A stretch of 11,283 nt of DNA. It comes from Candidatus Poseidoniales archaeon. GTDB lineage: Archaea > Thermoplasmatota > Poseidoniia > Poseidoniales > Poseidoniaceae. A program made the position numbers and the translations under genes. Under the pieces are notes generated by a model that did no database searches, had not been told where the DNA came from, and saw only the letters and a list, made by a program, of their open reading frames with translations. Below, one piece after another: positions 1-7,653 of this stretch. The stretch is from contig QQSA01000030.1 in the NCBI GenBank assembly GCA_003602535.1, forward strand, positions 1 to 11,283, given 5' to 3'. How positions within the stretch are numbered: position 1 is the first letter of the stretch; every line of letters begins with the position of its first letter.

Positions 1-8
1 AAATGAAA

Positions 9-3000
9 TTACAAGAAGTCTGCTAAACTCATTTGTTTAGCCCTATCATTGTTGAATAAACTTTCAACACTATCTGCTAACCACTCGACATTCTGTTTTG
101 TATAATGGTCCACACCATATGTTTCCATAACGTGCTTGGTGACTTTGATGTATTTTCTAACGGCACCTTCGGTGACGGTCAGTGCAAGATTGCCATTACA
201 CATTTCACCATCTGCCTTTCGAACACCGAAAGCACTCATCCCTCGTCCACTTTGCTTAGGTGGTTGGATACATTTCGCAGCAAGAGGCATTCTTCTGTAA
301 GAATGGCCACATTTCAAACACCTAACCTTCTGTCTAGTAAAAGCAACAAGATTTCCTCTAAGATCAGGTAAGAAGTGAGACCGTACCACACTGGAGGCGA
401 CAGTTCGCACATCCACTCCTCGCAATCTATGTCCTAATGATAATTGGCCATTCATTTTGTCAATCATTGTCTCTAATGTTTTGTAGGCTGAAAGAGGAGG
501 CCCTTCGGCCATATTCTTCGTCGAATGGGTGAAGCCCAGTCCCCTAACCGCAGCTACTGAACCTAAGCGCCTTTCAACAAAGTCCATTTTATCGGCGAGA
601 GATTTTGGATGAGGTTGATCTAATGTTGCTTCATAGAACCATCTTTCGTAATGCCATGCAGAATCTACATTCAGTGCTTCCTTATCGACTTCGGTAGGGT
701 TTAATCTGGTGGTGAGAACTAATGGTGCATCCATTTGTCCACCGCGATTTGACGGTAGAATCTCTCTACTAAAGTTAAGCAATCCATCCATCAGCAGCAT
801 AATGGCATCCTCGTCACCATCGCAGTTTCGTCGCTTCGCTGCATGGAATAATGGGTGTGCATATCCTCCTGAACTATCGGAGAACCCAATCAATCTTGAT
901 AGTACTCCACCAGAGGTGTGAGGCGCTAATGCGCATATCAAATGACCAACTAAATCAGTTGGCTTATCGACATGGTAGAACGGTTCCATTCCATAAAATC
1001 TAACCAATAGTTCATCGATATATTTCGCAGCTCTAACAAAGTAATCTGCACCATTCTTTGCTAAAATGAAATCCTGAGGGAAAATTTCTAGCATTTGTTG
1101 ATTATTCATCAATTCTTCACCAAAACAATCGTGAGTATATCCGAGATGTTTCAATTGTGTCCATTCAACACCAACTTCTTCGGGTGTGAAGTGTGTTACA
1201 GGAACATCGCTCATATCGAACCTTATGGTTCCATCTCTGAATACTGGAAGGCCATGCCTTGCTCGTAATATTCCTTTGGCGACAGGTTCAGGAGTCTGGT
1301 TTTTGCTCATTAATTTCTTCAAGCCCTTGATCTTTTGAGGAACTCTGTCAATCCCTAATGAAATTCTTGCATCTTCAAGCAAATTGTCAAGTCGAATGGT
1401 TTGTAATTCTCCCCTGCGTCTTGCATTTTCCTTGTCACTCGAGATTCTTAATTCAGTTCGCCCACCACAAATTTCACCAGGGCGCTCCTCACCAAAATCA
1501 TCTATTTTCCTGTGATGGCATGATACCATAGGTGATTTTTTATCACAAACTGTACAAAATCTAACGCCCATTTGTACTCGCAACTCTTGTTGCTCAGCAG
1601 CGTTTGAAATCAGCCTTTGATTGCCTCCAGATAAAGCGATTGGGAATAGCGAATGCACCGTTGGTTTCTCACGCGGTGCACTTTTTTCAGGCCGCCCCAT
1701 CCTACAACCGATTCGAACCGGTGCTGAATGCTCCCACCTCAACCTCGAAAGTTGGCGAACCTGAGTCAATATTCCATCAACAGCATGGTCATCTTCCAGT
1801 ATTTGAGCTCGTAAGTATTTATCAGGATCTTTGGGCCCAGGATCAGGTAATTGATTTGCAGCCTCACGTCCGATTTTGTCAGTTTCAGCGATACCGAGCC
1901 CGCGCTGTCTAGCATTAGTTTCCGCAGCGATACGTACGGTTGAACGCTCACCTTCTAACGCATTCTTACGTTTTCTTTCATTTGCTAAGGTTACTTCAGC
2001 ATCTCTCAGGCTACTAATACGGTCAGCGAAAATTGCCCCAGCATCCTCAATTTTTAGAGGTGCTTTACCATTTGACGAGAATCCCAATCCATCAAGCATT
2101 GCTTGCCAACCATCTGTGATAACCAAATCATCACCATCATGATGATGTGCTAATCCTAACATCAATGCAGAACCTTTCACTAATCCATGGAGACGTAATA
2201 CCCAACTATGAGGTATTGAGTTACTAAATATTCCATTTTCTATTTTAGCACTGGGCCCGGGCATTTCATCGTAATTCAATTCCGGCTCACTTTCTGGGCG
2301 CAACGATTCCATATTTTCTGCATCCCATCCCTTCACTCCAGAAATGAATTTTAAACAACCATCCCGAATGATTGCAGTTTCAATAACCTGCAATAAGGCT
2401 GGAACCCACTCGATTGGAAGATCTAACCACCATGGATTATGGGGGCTAACCAATGATGTTGAAAATCGGATTGCAATCTCCTTAGCAGAATCCCAGCTTG
2501 GATTTAGGCGAATTAGAGAATCTCTCCATTTTCTTCGAGTATGAAATCTCTTATCCATGTCGATATTTTGGCTAATTGGTTCTCCAGGAATGCCTTCGGG
2601 CATAGAATTACGGTTCATGCCCATTATTCTACAAAAATCAGTTACAGCTTGTTCACTATCTAGTGCATCTATGAGGTCAGCAGCCCACCAATCATGAGAA
2701 TATGCTGCCGGGACGAGATTTTTGTTATTCTCCATGAATTCGCCATATCCTAAAACCAATTCTCCGTTGTCCCAAATCGATTTGATTAATGGCTTATCTT
2801 TTCTGAAATCTTCTTCACTATCGTAACGTTTGAATGAACCATCTTTCAAAATGGCCCATGGTCCTTCAGCAATATCACATGGCGTAATTGCACAAGCTTT
2901 ACCCGGCCTTTCAATTTTCATTTGAGTTCCAACAGCAATGAAGTCATCCATCGCCGCCATGCTTGCTGCATTACATGAGCCAGCAGCAAGCCCCGAAGGC

Positions 3001-4085
3001 CTCGCTCTACCGTATCTCAACCGGAAACCTCCTGGCTCAAGAGGTGCACCAAAAACCGGCCTTCCCGCAATAATATCCTTCATGAATTTAGAAATTACAG
3101 GAACCTTTCGAGACGAGAAATTATTTTTTCCACCCTCTCTTTCTTCGCTTTTCTTCTTGTTTGCAAAAGTAGAGATGAAATCCCAACCAGGAACGTTAAG
3201 GCGTTCGGTATGCCTCTGAATTTTTGGAGCTTTTAGACACAAACCTTCTCCGATAACTAAGAGAACACCTCCGCGAATTCTGGCCTCGTCGATATTCCTG
3301 ACACGGCCATAACCTGCACATTCGATATCTTCAGTAGATTCGCCGTTAATCATTACTGGACATGCTCTAACGATCGTATCGATTTCTTCGGGAGGAGGGC
3401 GATATTGTAATCCTCCTCTGTAAAGTCCGAATTCCTCTTTCACTCTCTCTACTTCGTCATCTGTGGGCTTGTAGGCATCAACGCCCAACTCTCTCCGAAT
3501 CATATCAGCGATTAAGACTGCTAATGCTTGCGCAGTCCCACCTGCTGCACGAATAGGTCCAGCGAAGTGAACCGATAGGAATTGAGAACCATCAATGTTG
3601 GAAAGAAGTCTAACTTCACTTATTCCTTCTAGTGGCGCAACCAAAACCGCTTCTGTCAGAATGGCCAATCCCACTCTTAATCCGACATCGATACTCTTCT
3701 GTAAATCGTGCCCATTGTCTCTGAATCTTTTTGCAACAATCGTGCCCATTTTTATCGATGTAGTTTCACGATCAAACTCAGCTAACAAGCCCCTGATATC
3801 GTCAGCGACTTCGGCACCTTCTAGATGGTGAATAAGCAATTTTTCGGTTCTGCTCGCTAAATCTGCGGCGCGAGGGATTTCTACATCCAATGTATGATCT
3901 AGGCCCTGTGCACGTGCTTTAGTTGCTACCTTGTAAGCCTCTTCAGTTCTTTCATCTAACCATTCGTGATAAGAGTCCATTTCAGCTTCAAGGCGCGGAA
4001 TATCAAGACCCAAGAGAGGGTCGTGAAGATCTCCGGGAGCCCCTTGCGACATGGCTATCCAACATTGCTCAGGTCGGTGGCTCAT
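9..4085 (-). CDS. polC: DNA polymerase D large (catalytic) subunit DP2
   Basis: This is the polymerizing subunit of the archaeal heterodimeric replicative polymerase PolD; it works at the fork with the DP1 exonuclease subunit, which is not in this window. Seen: the N-terminal conserved block LSVHFAGPIRAAGGTAQAL, the central block ERPGKACAITPCD, a first zinc site (C844, C847, C856, C873), the catalytic NCDGDED motif at 1087-1093 (D1089 and D1091 match the known catalytic aspartates of PolD), and a second zinc site (C1256, C1259, C1272, C1296). The last eight residues, QMSLADFL (1351-1358), look like a PCNA-interacting PIP box. At 1358 residues it is somewhat longer than the usual roughly 1100-1300. 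Conserved blocks run on without an obvious intein. The start is uncertain: Met1 or Met12 (4052) would both leave the conserved part intact, and neither has a clear Shine-Dalgarno site. It is transcribed divergently from pyrE. Confidence 0.97.
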   Translation of the reverse strand: MSHRPEQCWIAMSQGAPGDLHDPLLGLDIPRLEAEMDSYHEWLDERTEEAYKVATKARAQGLDHTLDVEIPRAADLASRTEKLLIHHLEGAEVADDIRGLLAEFDRETTSIKMGTIVAKRFRDNGHDLQKSIDVGLRVGLAILTEAVLVAPLEGISEVRLLSNIDGSQFLSVHFAGPIRAAGGTAQALAVLIADMIRRELGVDAYKPTDDEVERVKEEFGLYRGGLQYRPPPEEIDTIVRACPVMINGESTEDIECAGYGRVRNIDEARIRGGVLLVIGEGLCLKAPKIQRHTERLNVPGWDFISTFANKKKSEEREGGKNNFSSRKVPVISKFMKDIIAGRPVFGAPLEPGGFRLRYGRARPSGLAAGSCNAASMAAMDDFIAVGTQMKIERPGKACAITPCDIAEGPWAILKDGSFKRYDSEEDFRKDKPLIKSIWDNGELVLGYGEFMENNKNLVPAAYSHDWWAADLIDALDSEQAVTDFCRIMGMNRNSMPEGIPGEPISQNIDMDKRFHTRRKWRDSLIRLNPSWDSAKEIAIRFSTSLVSPHNPWWLDLPIEWVPALLQVIETAIIRDGCLKFISGVKGWDAENMESLRPESEPELNYDEMPGPSAKIENGIFSNSIPHSWVLRLHGLVKGSALMLGLAHHHDGDDLVITDGWQAMLDGLGFSSNGKAPLKIEDAGAIFADRISSLRDAEVTLANERKRKNALEGERSTVRIAAETNARQRGLGIAETDKIGREAANQLPDPGPKDPDKYLRAQILEDDHAVDGILTQVRQLSRLRWEHSAPVRIGCRMGRPEKSAPREKPTVHSLFPIALSGGNQRLISNAAEQQELRVQMGVRFCTVCDKKSPMVSCHHRKIDDFGEERPGEICGGRTELRISSDKENARRRGELQTIRLDNLLEDARISLGIDRVPQKIKGLKKLMSKNQTPEPVAKGILRARHGLPVFRDGTIRFDMSDVPVTHFTPEEVGVEWTQLKHLGYTHDCFGEELMNNQQMLEIFPQDFILAKNGADYFVRAAKYIDELLVRFYGMEPFYHVDKPTDLVGHLICALAPHTSGGVLSRLIGFSDSSGGYAHPLFHAAKRRNCDGDEDAIMLLMDGLLNFSREILPSNRGGQMDAPLVLTTRLNPTEVDKEALNVDSAWHYERWFYEATLDQPHPKSLADKMDFVERRLGSVAAVRGLGFTHSTKNMAEGPPLSAYKTLETMIDKMNGQLSLGHRLRGVDVRTVASSVVRSHFLPDLRGNLVAFTRQKVRCLKCGHSYRRMPLAAKCIQPPKQSGRGMSAFGVRKADGEMCNGNLALTVTEGAVRKYIKVTKHVMETYGVDHYTKQNVEWLADSVESLFNNDRAKQMSLADFL

Positions 4086-4151
4086 AAGGCTGTCACTCTA
4101 CATCATCAAGTCGAAGGGAAGGTTCATCCGCCTCAAACCGATGGCTAGTTC
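4086..4151. promoter_or_regulatory. Divergent intergenic region, DP2 / pyrE
   Basis: These 66 bases must hold the start signals for both flanking genes if each is transcribed from here. I see no convincing TATA-like element on either strand and no strong Shine-Dalgarno site before either ATG. Either the promoters are degenerate or transcription starts elsewhere. The role is inferred only from the divergent layout. Confidence 0.35.
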
Positions 4152-4745
4152 ATGTCAGTACCTTCTGCACTACGCGATGACCCACGGTGGCTCCGTCTCG
4201 TCGACATGGTTCGAGACCTTGCATTCTTAGATGGTGGCTCAGATGATGCATTCACACTAGCAAGCGGAAGGACTTCGCGATGGTTTTTTGATATGAAACC
4301 AGTAATGATGAATCCAGAGGCTGGAAGATTAGTTGGCGAATTAATGAATCTTAGATGCGATGAAATCGGAGCCGATTTCGTTGGTGGCTTGGAATTAGGG
4401 GCGGTGCCTCTTGCAGCATTGGTTATCGCTACCGACTTTACATCCGATCGTTTAGGATTCATGGTTAGAAAGCAAGCAAAAGGAAGAGGGGGAAGGAAGA
4501 CCAACAACCCTCCTGGAATAGAGGGGACTTCAATTGCAGGCGGAGGCGAAGTGATCATTCTAGAAGATGTTACAACTACAGGCGGCTCAGCTATTCAAGC
4601 AGTAAAAAGAATAGAAGAAGAGACTTCTTGCAAAGTTGTTGCAGTAATCAGTATTTTGGATCGTGAAGAAGGCGGCAAACAAGCCTTTGAAGATGCAGGA
4701 ATTCCCTTTGAAAGCTTACTTGTGAGAACAGATATTTCAGGGTGA
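4152..4745 (+). CDS. pyrE: Orotate phosphoribosyltransferase
   Basis: It catalyses orotate + PRPP to orotidine 5'-monophosphate + diphosphate, the fifth step of de novo UMP synthesis, in the cytoplasm. Seen: the orotate-binding FTLASGR segment (34-40), the FDMKPVMMNPE block (46-56), the basic flexible loop FMVRKQAKGRGGRK (103-116), which supplies catalytic lysines in this family, and the PRPP-binding signature VIILEDVTTTGGS (134-146). The length of 197 residues is normal for a stand-alone enzyme; there is no fused OMP decarboxylase. The ATG at 4152 is the first start in the frame, since an in-frame TAG lies at 4146-4148. Its TGA overlaps the GTG start of the following methyltransferase gene, so the two are probably co-transcribed and translationally coupled. 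Confidence 0.95.
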   Translation: MSVPSALRDDPRWLRLVDMVRDLAFLDGGSDDAFTLASGRTSRWFFDMKPVMMNPEAGRLVGELMNLRCDEIGADFVGGLELGAVPLAALVIATDFTSDRLGFMVRKQAKGRGGRKTNNPPGIEGTSIAGGGEVIILEDVTTTGGSAIQAVKRIEEETSCKVVAVISILDREEGGKQAFEDAGIPFESLLVRTDISG

Positions 4746-5968
4746 AAGTTTTGGATTTAAGCCCACTAAATGCAGACCTTGACAGTCGAACTGTCAGGGA
4801 TTCAACAGCACCCGAGGGCTTAGTTTTCCATTATGCAGATGAAGCCAAACCACTTGCTACACCTTGGCAAGTTGCAGTTGAAAGAGCGAAATTAGTTCGC
4901 AAATGCAAGTTGCCCGAGGGGATTATTCTAGACCCTGCATGTGGTAGTGGAATACAATTAGCAGCGTATATTGCGATGATGGGGAAAGAAGGATTAGGAA
5001 TTGAATTAGACGAGGCTACAGCAACTGCTGCGAATTCTAATTTGCTAAGAGTGGCAAATCATGGATTCAATTCAGCATTAACAGATTCAACGATCAGAAT
5101 CGGAGACGGAACTATTGGTGAATGCGAGCAAAAAATTGCAATGTTACATTTAGATCCTGCCAGGCCTCGAAATTCTAGGACTCACGGACTTGAAGAAATG
5201 GCGCCACAATTGCCAGATATTTTCACTGCATGGAAAGACAAATTATCGCATGGAGAAAGAGGGCCTGCCATACTTTTGGATCTGTCTCCCAGGCTGACTG
5301 CAGAACAGCGTTTAGAGGTCGAAATTATCGTTGAAAGTTTTTGGCCAAATATTGGTAAAACCTGGGTTTGGACGAGCCGAGGACGAGGGAGAGTCGACCG
5401 TCTGTCACTCTGGCTGGGGCAATTATCACAGCCAGGAATCACGCGCCGATTCGTGAGAATCCCGCCAGATATCAAAAGCAAACCAGTCATTGTAGAAGGA
5501 GAGGGCAAGAGTATCTCCGAACACCGCAGGCCTCCTAGAAAAGGAGAATACATCAGCATCCTAGATGCTGCATTGGTAGAATCTGGATTGGCTACCGAAT
5601 ACCTTGAACAAGTATTACCTGGGCAAGAAGTAATTTGGAGTATTTCTAACGGCAGGAGGCCACAAATCCACCATTCATCGAAATTTGGATTTGAAAATAA
5701 GAACCAAGAACTCCTAATTCAAGCATCAGGGCGAATTGTAAAATTGGTTCATTCTGAACTTTCTGAAGAAACAATTCCTAGAATCATTGAGGCATCTAGA
5801 GAATATGGATTTGGCAAATTGACCCTACGGGTCGCTATGGATCCTGAGCTACAACCTCGACTTCAGGGGAGCCTCGATCGACAACTAGCAGCGAAAGGGG
5901 GTAGCCACTCCGGATTTGTCGCCAAACAACCCCAAGATGCGATGCTACTTTTGTGCCTTCAGTCATAG
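4742..5968 (+). CDS. Class I SAM-dependent methyltransferase with THUMP-like C-terminal domain
   Basis: This is a predicted S-adenosylmethionine-dependent methyltransferase of unknown substrate; the related families suggest RNA, which is inference. Seen: an N-terminal region ending in TPWQVAVERA (40-49), the SAM-binding motif I ILDPACGSGI (62-71), an acidic motif II GIELDEATA (86-94), and a motif IV-like LHLDPARP (136-143) in place of the NPPY/DPPY of classical N6-adenine enzymes. After residue 260 the pattern KGEYISILDAALVESGL and the ending with KGGSHSGFVA resemble the THUMP-like tail of the bacterial PG_1098-type methyltransferases. That assignment is from remembered motifs, not a search. 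The start is GTG at 4742, overlapping the pyrE stop as GTGA, which implies translational coupling. The gene ends 147 bases before uS13. Arginine codons here include many AGA/AGG, unlike the ribosomal genes downstream. Confidence 0.72.
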   Translation: MKVLDLSPLNADLDSRTVRDSTAPEGLVFHYADEAKPLATPWQVAVERAKLVRKCKLPEGIILDPACGSGIQLAAYIAMMGKEGLGIELDEATATAANSNLLRVANHGFNSALTDSTIRIGDGTIGECEQKIAMLHLDPARPRNSRTHGLEEMAPQLPDIFTAWKDKLSHGERGPAILLDLSPRLTAEQRLEVEIIVESFWPNIGKTWVWTSRGRGRVDRLSLWLGQLSQPGITRRFVRIPPDIKSKPVIVEGEGKSISEHRRPPRKGEYISILDAALVESGLATEYLEQVLPGQEVIWSISNGRRPQIHHSSKFGFENKNQELLIQASGRIVKLVHSELSEETIPRIIEASREYGFGKLTLRVAMDPELQPRLQGSLDRQLAAKGGSHSGFVAKQPQDAMLLLCLQS

Positions 5969-5989
5969 ATGGCTTTACGCACTGCGAAC

Positions 5990-6013
5990 AGGGGCTATGT
6001 TTTACCCCTTTTC
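5990..6013 (+). terminator. Possible weak terminator hairpin after the methyltransferase
   Basis: AGGGG (5990-5994) can pair with CCCCT (6005-6009) across a 10-base loop and is followed by a short T run at 6009-6012. It lies 21 bases after the methyltransferase stop codon and before the candidate uS13 promoter. The stem is only 5 base pairs, and archaeal termination often needs just a T-rich tract, so this is tentative. Confidence 0.25.
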
Positions 6014-6026
6014 CGTGGCGCAGTCT

Positions 6027-6054
6027 CGCGAATGACAATCGCGGTCTTGATATA
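6027..6054 (+). promoter_or_regulatory. Candidate promoter and dyad of the uS13-uS4-uS11-Rpo3 operon
   Basis: TTGATATA at 6047-6054 resembles an archaeal TATA box. Initiation about 25 bases downstream would give a leader of roughly 35-40 bases before the uS13 ATG, leaving room for its Shine-Dalgarno site. Directly upstream is a perfect 5-base-pair dyad, CGCGA (6027-6031) with TCGCG (6039-6043), spanning the position expected for a BRE or an operator. Both assignments rest on position and sequence alone. Confidence 0.33.
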
Positions 6055-6104
6055 GGGGTGGTTTGTCGCAAAGCCGCTCGACATCATGTTGTACGCGTTT
6101 TACA

Positions 6105-6109
6105 GGTGA
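6105..6109 (+). promoter_or_regulatory. Shine-Dalgarno site of uS13
   Basis: GGTGA lies 6 bases before the ATG at 6116 and matches the anti-Shine-Dalgarno core. It supports that start. Confidence 0.7.
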
Positions 6110-6115
6110 ACTACC

Positions 6116-6577
6116 ATGGCAAATGATAAGGAATTGGGAGACGATTTCTCCTACATGCTTCGTATGGCTGACACAGACATAGATGGTCTAAAACCTCTAG
6201 GAACTGCTCTAACAGCAGTCCGTGGAATAGGAGACCGCACAGCTGCGAACATTTGTACAACTACAGGTTTCAATCCTGCAATGAAGGCAGGTCACCTTGA
6301 TGCAGAACAACAAGAGACACTACGATCAGCAATCGAAAATTATGCTCAAACCGTCCCATTGTGGATGTTAAACCGTCAACGAGATTTAGAATCCGGCGAC
6401 GAACTTCACCTGTCTGGACAGGACCTCAAACTCACTCATGAAGATGACATCTCTCGCCTTCGTGGAATCAAGTGTTACCGTGGAATACGCCATGCTGGTG
6501 GCCACAAGGTGCGCGGACAGCGCGGTCGTTCCAACGGCCGTTTCGGACTGACTCTTGGAGTACAGCGCAAGAAGTGA
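6116..6577 (+). CDS. rps13: Small ribosomal subunit protein uS13
   Basis: This protein of the 30S head contacts 16S rRNA and the P-site tRNA and takes part in the bridge to the large subunit. Seen: the helix-two-turns-helix segment with VRGIGDRTA (35-43), the RDLESGDELHL segment (89-99) and the strongly conserved basic C-terminal motif YRGIRHAGGHKVRGQR (121-136), ending in RKK. The length of 153 residues fits archaeal/eukaryotic-type uS13, longer than the bacterial form. The start at 6116 is supported by a GGTGA site 6 bases upstream. It is the first gene of the canonical archaeal order uS13-uS4-uS11-Rpo3, with uS4 beginning 15 bases after its stop. Arginine is encoded mostly by CGT/CGC, consistent with high expression. 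Confidence 0.97.
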   Translation: MANDKELGDDFSYMLRMADTDIDGLKPLGTALTAVRGIGDRTAANICTTTGFNPAMKAGHLDAEQQETLRSAIENYAQTVPLWMLNRQRDLESGDELHLSGQDLKLTHEDDISRLRGIKCYRGIRHAGGHKVRGQRGRSNGRFGLTLGVQRKK

Positions 6578-6579
6578 TA

Positions 6580-6584
6580 GGAGG
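6580..6584 (+). promoter_or_regulatory. Shine-Dalgarno site of uS4
   Basis: GGAGG sits 8 bases before the ATG at 6593, just after the uS13 stop codon. A closer ATG at 6586 is out of frame with uS4, so the site supports 6593. Confidence 0.75.
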
Positions 6585-6592
6585 AATGAAGC

Positions 6593-7255
6593 ATGGGACA
6601 TCCAAAATTCGCTCGCCCGAAGTACGACACACCTCCACATCCATGGAAGGCTGACAGAATCGAAGAAGAACACGCAATACGCGACAACCACGGTCTGAAG
6701 AATATGACTGAGATTTGGAAAGCAAAATCTGCACTGCGCCGTATTCGTGGACAAGCGATGAAGTTGATTGGACGTGTAGATACATCCGAAGGACACTACT
6801 CTCGTGAAAAAGATGCTCTACTAGCATCTCTTAACCGCCGTGGATTAATCACAAGCGATGCAATTCTGGACGACATCTTGTCTCTGTCAGCAGAGGATGT
6901 ATTGAATCGTCGTCTACAGGCTCAAGTTTACTACAAGGGTCTAGCATGCTCAATGAAGCAAGCTCGCCAATTAGTTACCCACGGCCAAATCTGTATTGGC
7001 GATCAGAAGGTTACAATTCCATCTTATCCGGTCTCAAGGGACGAAGAAGAATTGATCCGCTACCATCCTCGTTCTAAGTTGAACGATGAGAACCATGTAA
7101 TCCGTCAAACTATTCTTGGAGTTCGTGAATCAGCAGAGTATGCTGAAGATGAAGTCGATCCTGAATTCGACCAATCTGAAGCATCTACAGTTAACGAATC
7201 AGCAAGTGATGCTCCTAAGGCTGAAGACACAATTTCCGAAGGAGGTGACGAGTGA
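6593..7255 (+). CDS. rps4: Small ribosomal subunit protein uS4
   Basis: A primary 16S rRNA-binding protein that nucleates assembly of the 30S body. Seen: an archaeal-type N-terminus (MGHPKFARPKYDTPPHPW), the RRIRGQAMKL helix (49-58), and an S4 RNA-binding domain at about 104-147, including NRRLQAQVYYKGLA and ARQLVTHGQICIGDQKV. The sequence then adds an unusually acidic tail from about residue 179 to 220, with 16 Asp/Glu and a single Lys, that is not part of the conserved fold. The total of 220 residues exceeds my expectation of roughly 160-190 for archaeal uS4. The ATG at 6593 follows a GGAGG site. Its stop TGA shares one base with the uS11 ATG (TGATG), so translation of the two is probably coupled. 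The uS11 Shine-Dalgarno site lies inside its last codons. Confidence 0.96.
   Translation: MGHPKFARPKYDTPPHPWKADRIEEEHAIRDNHGLKNMTEIWKAKSALRRIRGQAMKLIGRVDTSEGHYSREKDALLASLNRRGLITSDAILDDILSLSAEDVLNRRLQAQVYYKGLACSMKQARQLVTHGQICIGDQKVTIPSYPVSRDEEELIRYHPRSKLNDENHVIRQTILGVRESAEYAEDEVDPEFDQSEASTVNESASDAPKAEDTISEGGDE
7241..7248 (+). promoter_or_regulatory. Strong Shine-Dalgarno site fixing the uS11 start
   Basis: GGAGGTGA is a full-length match to the archaeal anti-Shine-Dalgarno sequence and lies within the end of uS4. It is 6 bases from the ATG at 7255 but only 3 from the in-frame GTG at 7252, so the ATG is the likelier start. Confidence 0.85.
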
Positions 7256-7635
7256 TGCGTAAGGCAATCATCAATATCTTCTCCAGTTACAACAATGTTC
7301 TAATGACTGCTACTGATTTAACAGGAGCAGAAACAATCGCAACTTGTTCTGGTGGACAAGTAGTAAAGTCCTCTAAAGATTCAGGTGGACAATTCGCAGC
7401 TACTAGAGCTGCAGAGCGCATGGCTGATCAACTGAAGGAGAAGGAGTTCAATCAGGTCATTGTAAAGTATCGCGCTCCTGGAGGCAACAAGTCCAACAAC
7501 ACAGGACCAGGTGCTCAAGCAGCAATTCGTGCTCTTACCCGTGCAGGAGTAACAGTAACTCGTATCGAGGACGTTACTCCAATCGCACACGATGGAACAA
7601 AGAAAAAGGGCGGACGTCGTGGACGCCGTGTCTGA
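7255..7635 (+). CDS. rps11: Small ribosomal subunit protein uS11
   Basis: This protein of the 30S platform binds 16S rRNA near the decoding site and the mRNA exit. Seen: the N-terminal strand IINIFSSYNNVL (5-16), DLTGAETIATCSGGQVVKSS (21-40), and the very conserved RAPGGNKSNNTGPGAQAAIR (73-92), then RIEDVTPIAHDG (103-114) and the basic tail KKKGGRRGRRV. The length of 126 residues is normal. I chose the ATG at 7255 over the GTG three bases upstream because the GGAGGTGA site at 7241-7248 is properly spaced only for the ATG. The gene overlaps the uS4 stop by one base and is followed after 18 bases by Rpo3. Arginine codons are again nearly all CGT/CGC. Confidence 0.97.
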   Translation: MRKAIINIFSSYNNVLMTATDLTGAETIATCSGGQVVKSSKDSGGQFAATRAAERMADQLKEKEFNQVIVKYRAPGGNKSNNTGPGAQAAIRALTRAGVTVTRIEDVTPIAHDGTKKKGGRRGRRV

Positions 7636-7641
7636 TATTCT

Positions 7642-7647
7642 GAGGTG
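7642..7647 (+). promoter_or_regulatory. Shine-Dalgarno site fixing the Rpo3 start
   Basis: GAGGTG lies 6 bases before the ATG at 7654. The in-frame GTG at 7645-7647 is itself part of this site, so it is unlikely to be the initiation codon. Confidence 0.8.
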
Positions 7648-7653
7648 TTTAAA

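Noticed and set aside
105..371. Plus-strand open frames across the DP2 gene (for example 105-371, 709-921, 1876-2142, 2938-3219)
   Set aside because: They lie antisense to well-conserved DP2 blocks, have no recognisable motifs or Shine-Dalgarno sites, and are explained as shadows of the real gene.
9..4085. Possible intein in DP2, as known in some archaeal copies
   Set aside because: Conserved blocks run on without interruption around the catalytic and zinc motifs, and no intein splicing motifs are seen.
5835..6071. Minus-strand frame of 78 residues reaching into the gap before uS13
   Set aside because: It overlaps the methyltransferase C-terminus and the candidate promoter, and its composition looks like translated noncoding sequence.
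5969..6115. Possible tRNA or small RNA in the gap before uS13
   Set aside because: I could not fold a cloverleaf or find a T-loop consensus; only short hairpins are present.
6386..6827. Overlapping minus-strand open frames across the uS13/uS4 junction
   Set aside because: Both ribosomal proteins are unambiguous on the plus strand, and the antisense frames have no family features.
7252..7254. GTG at 7252 as uS11 start and GTG at 7645 as Rpo3 start
   Set aside because: In both cases the Shine-Dalgarno site is spaced correctly only for the downstream ATG, and at 7645 the GTG is part of the site itself.
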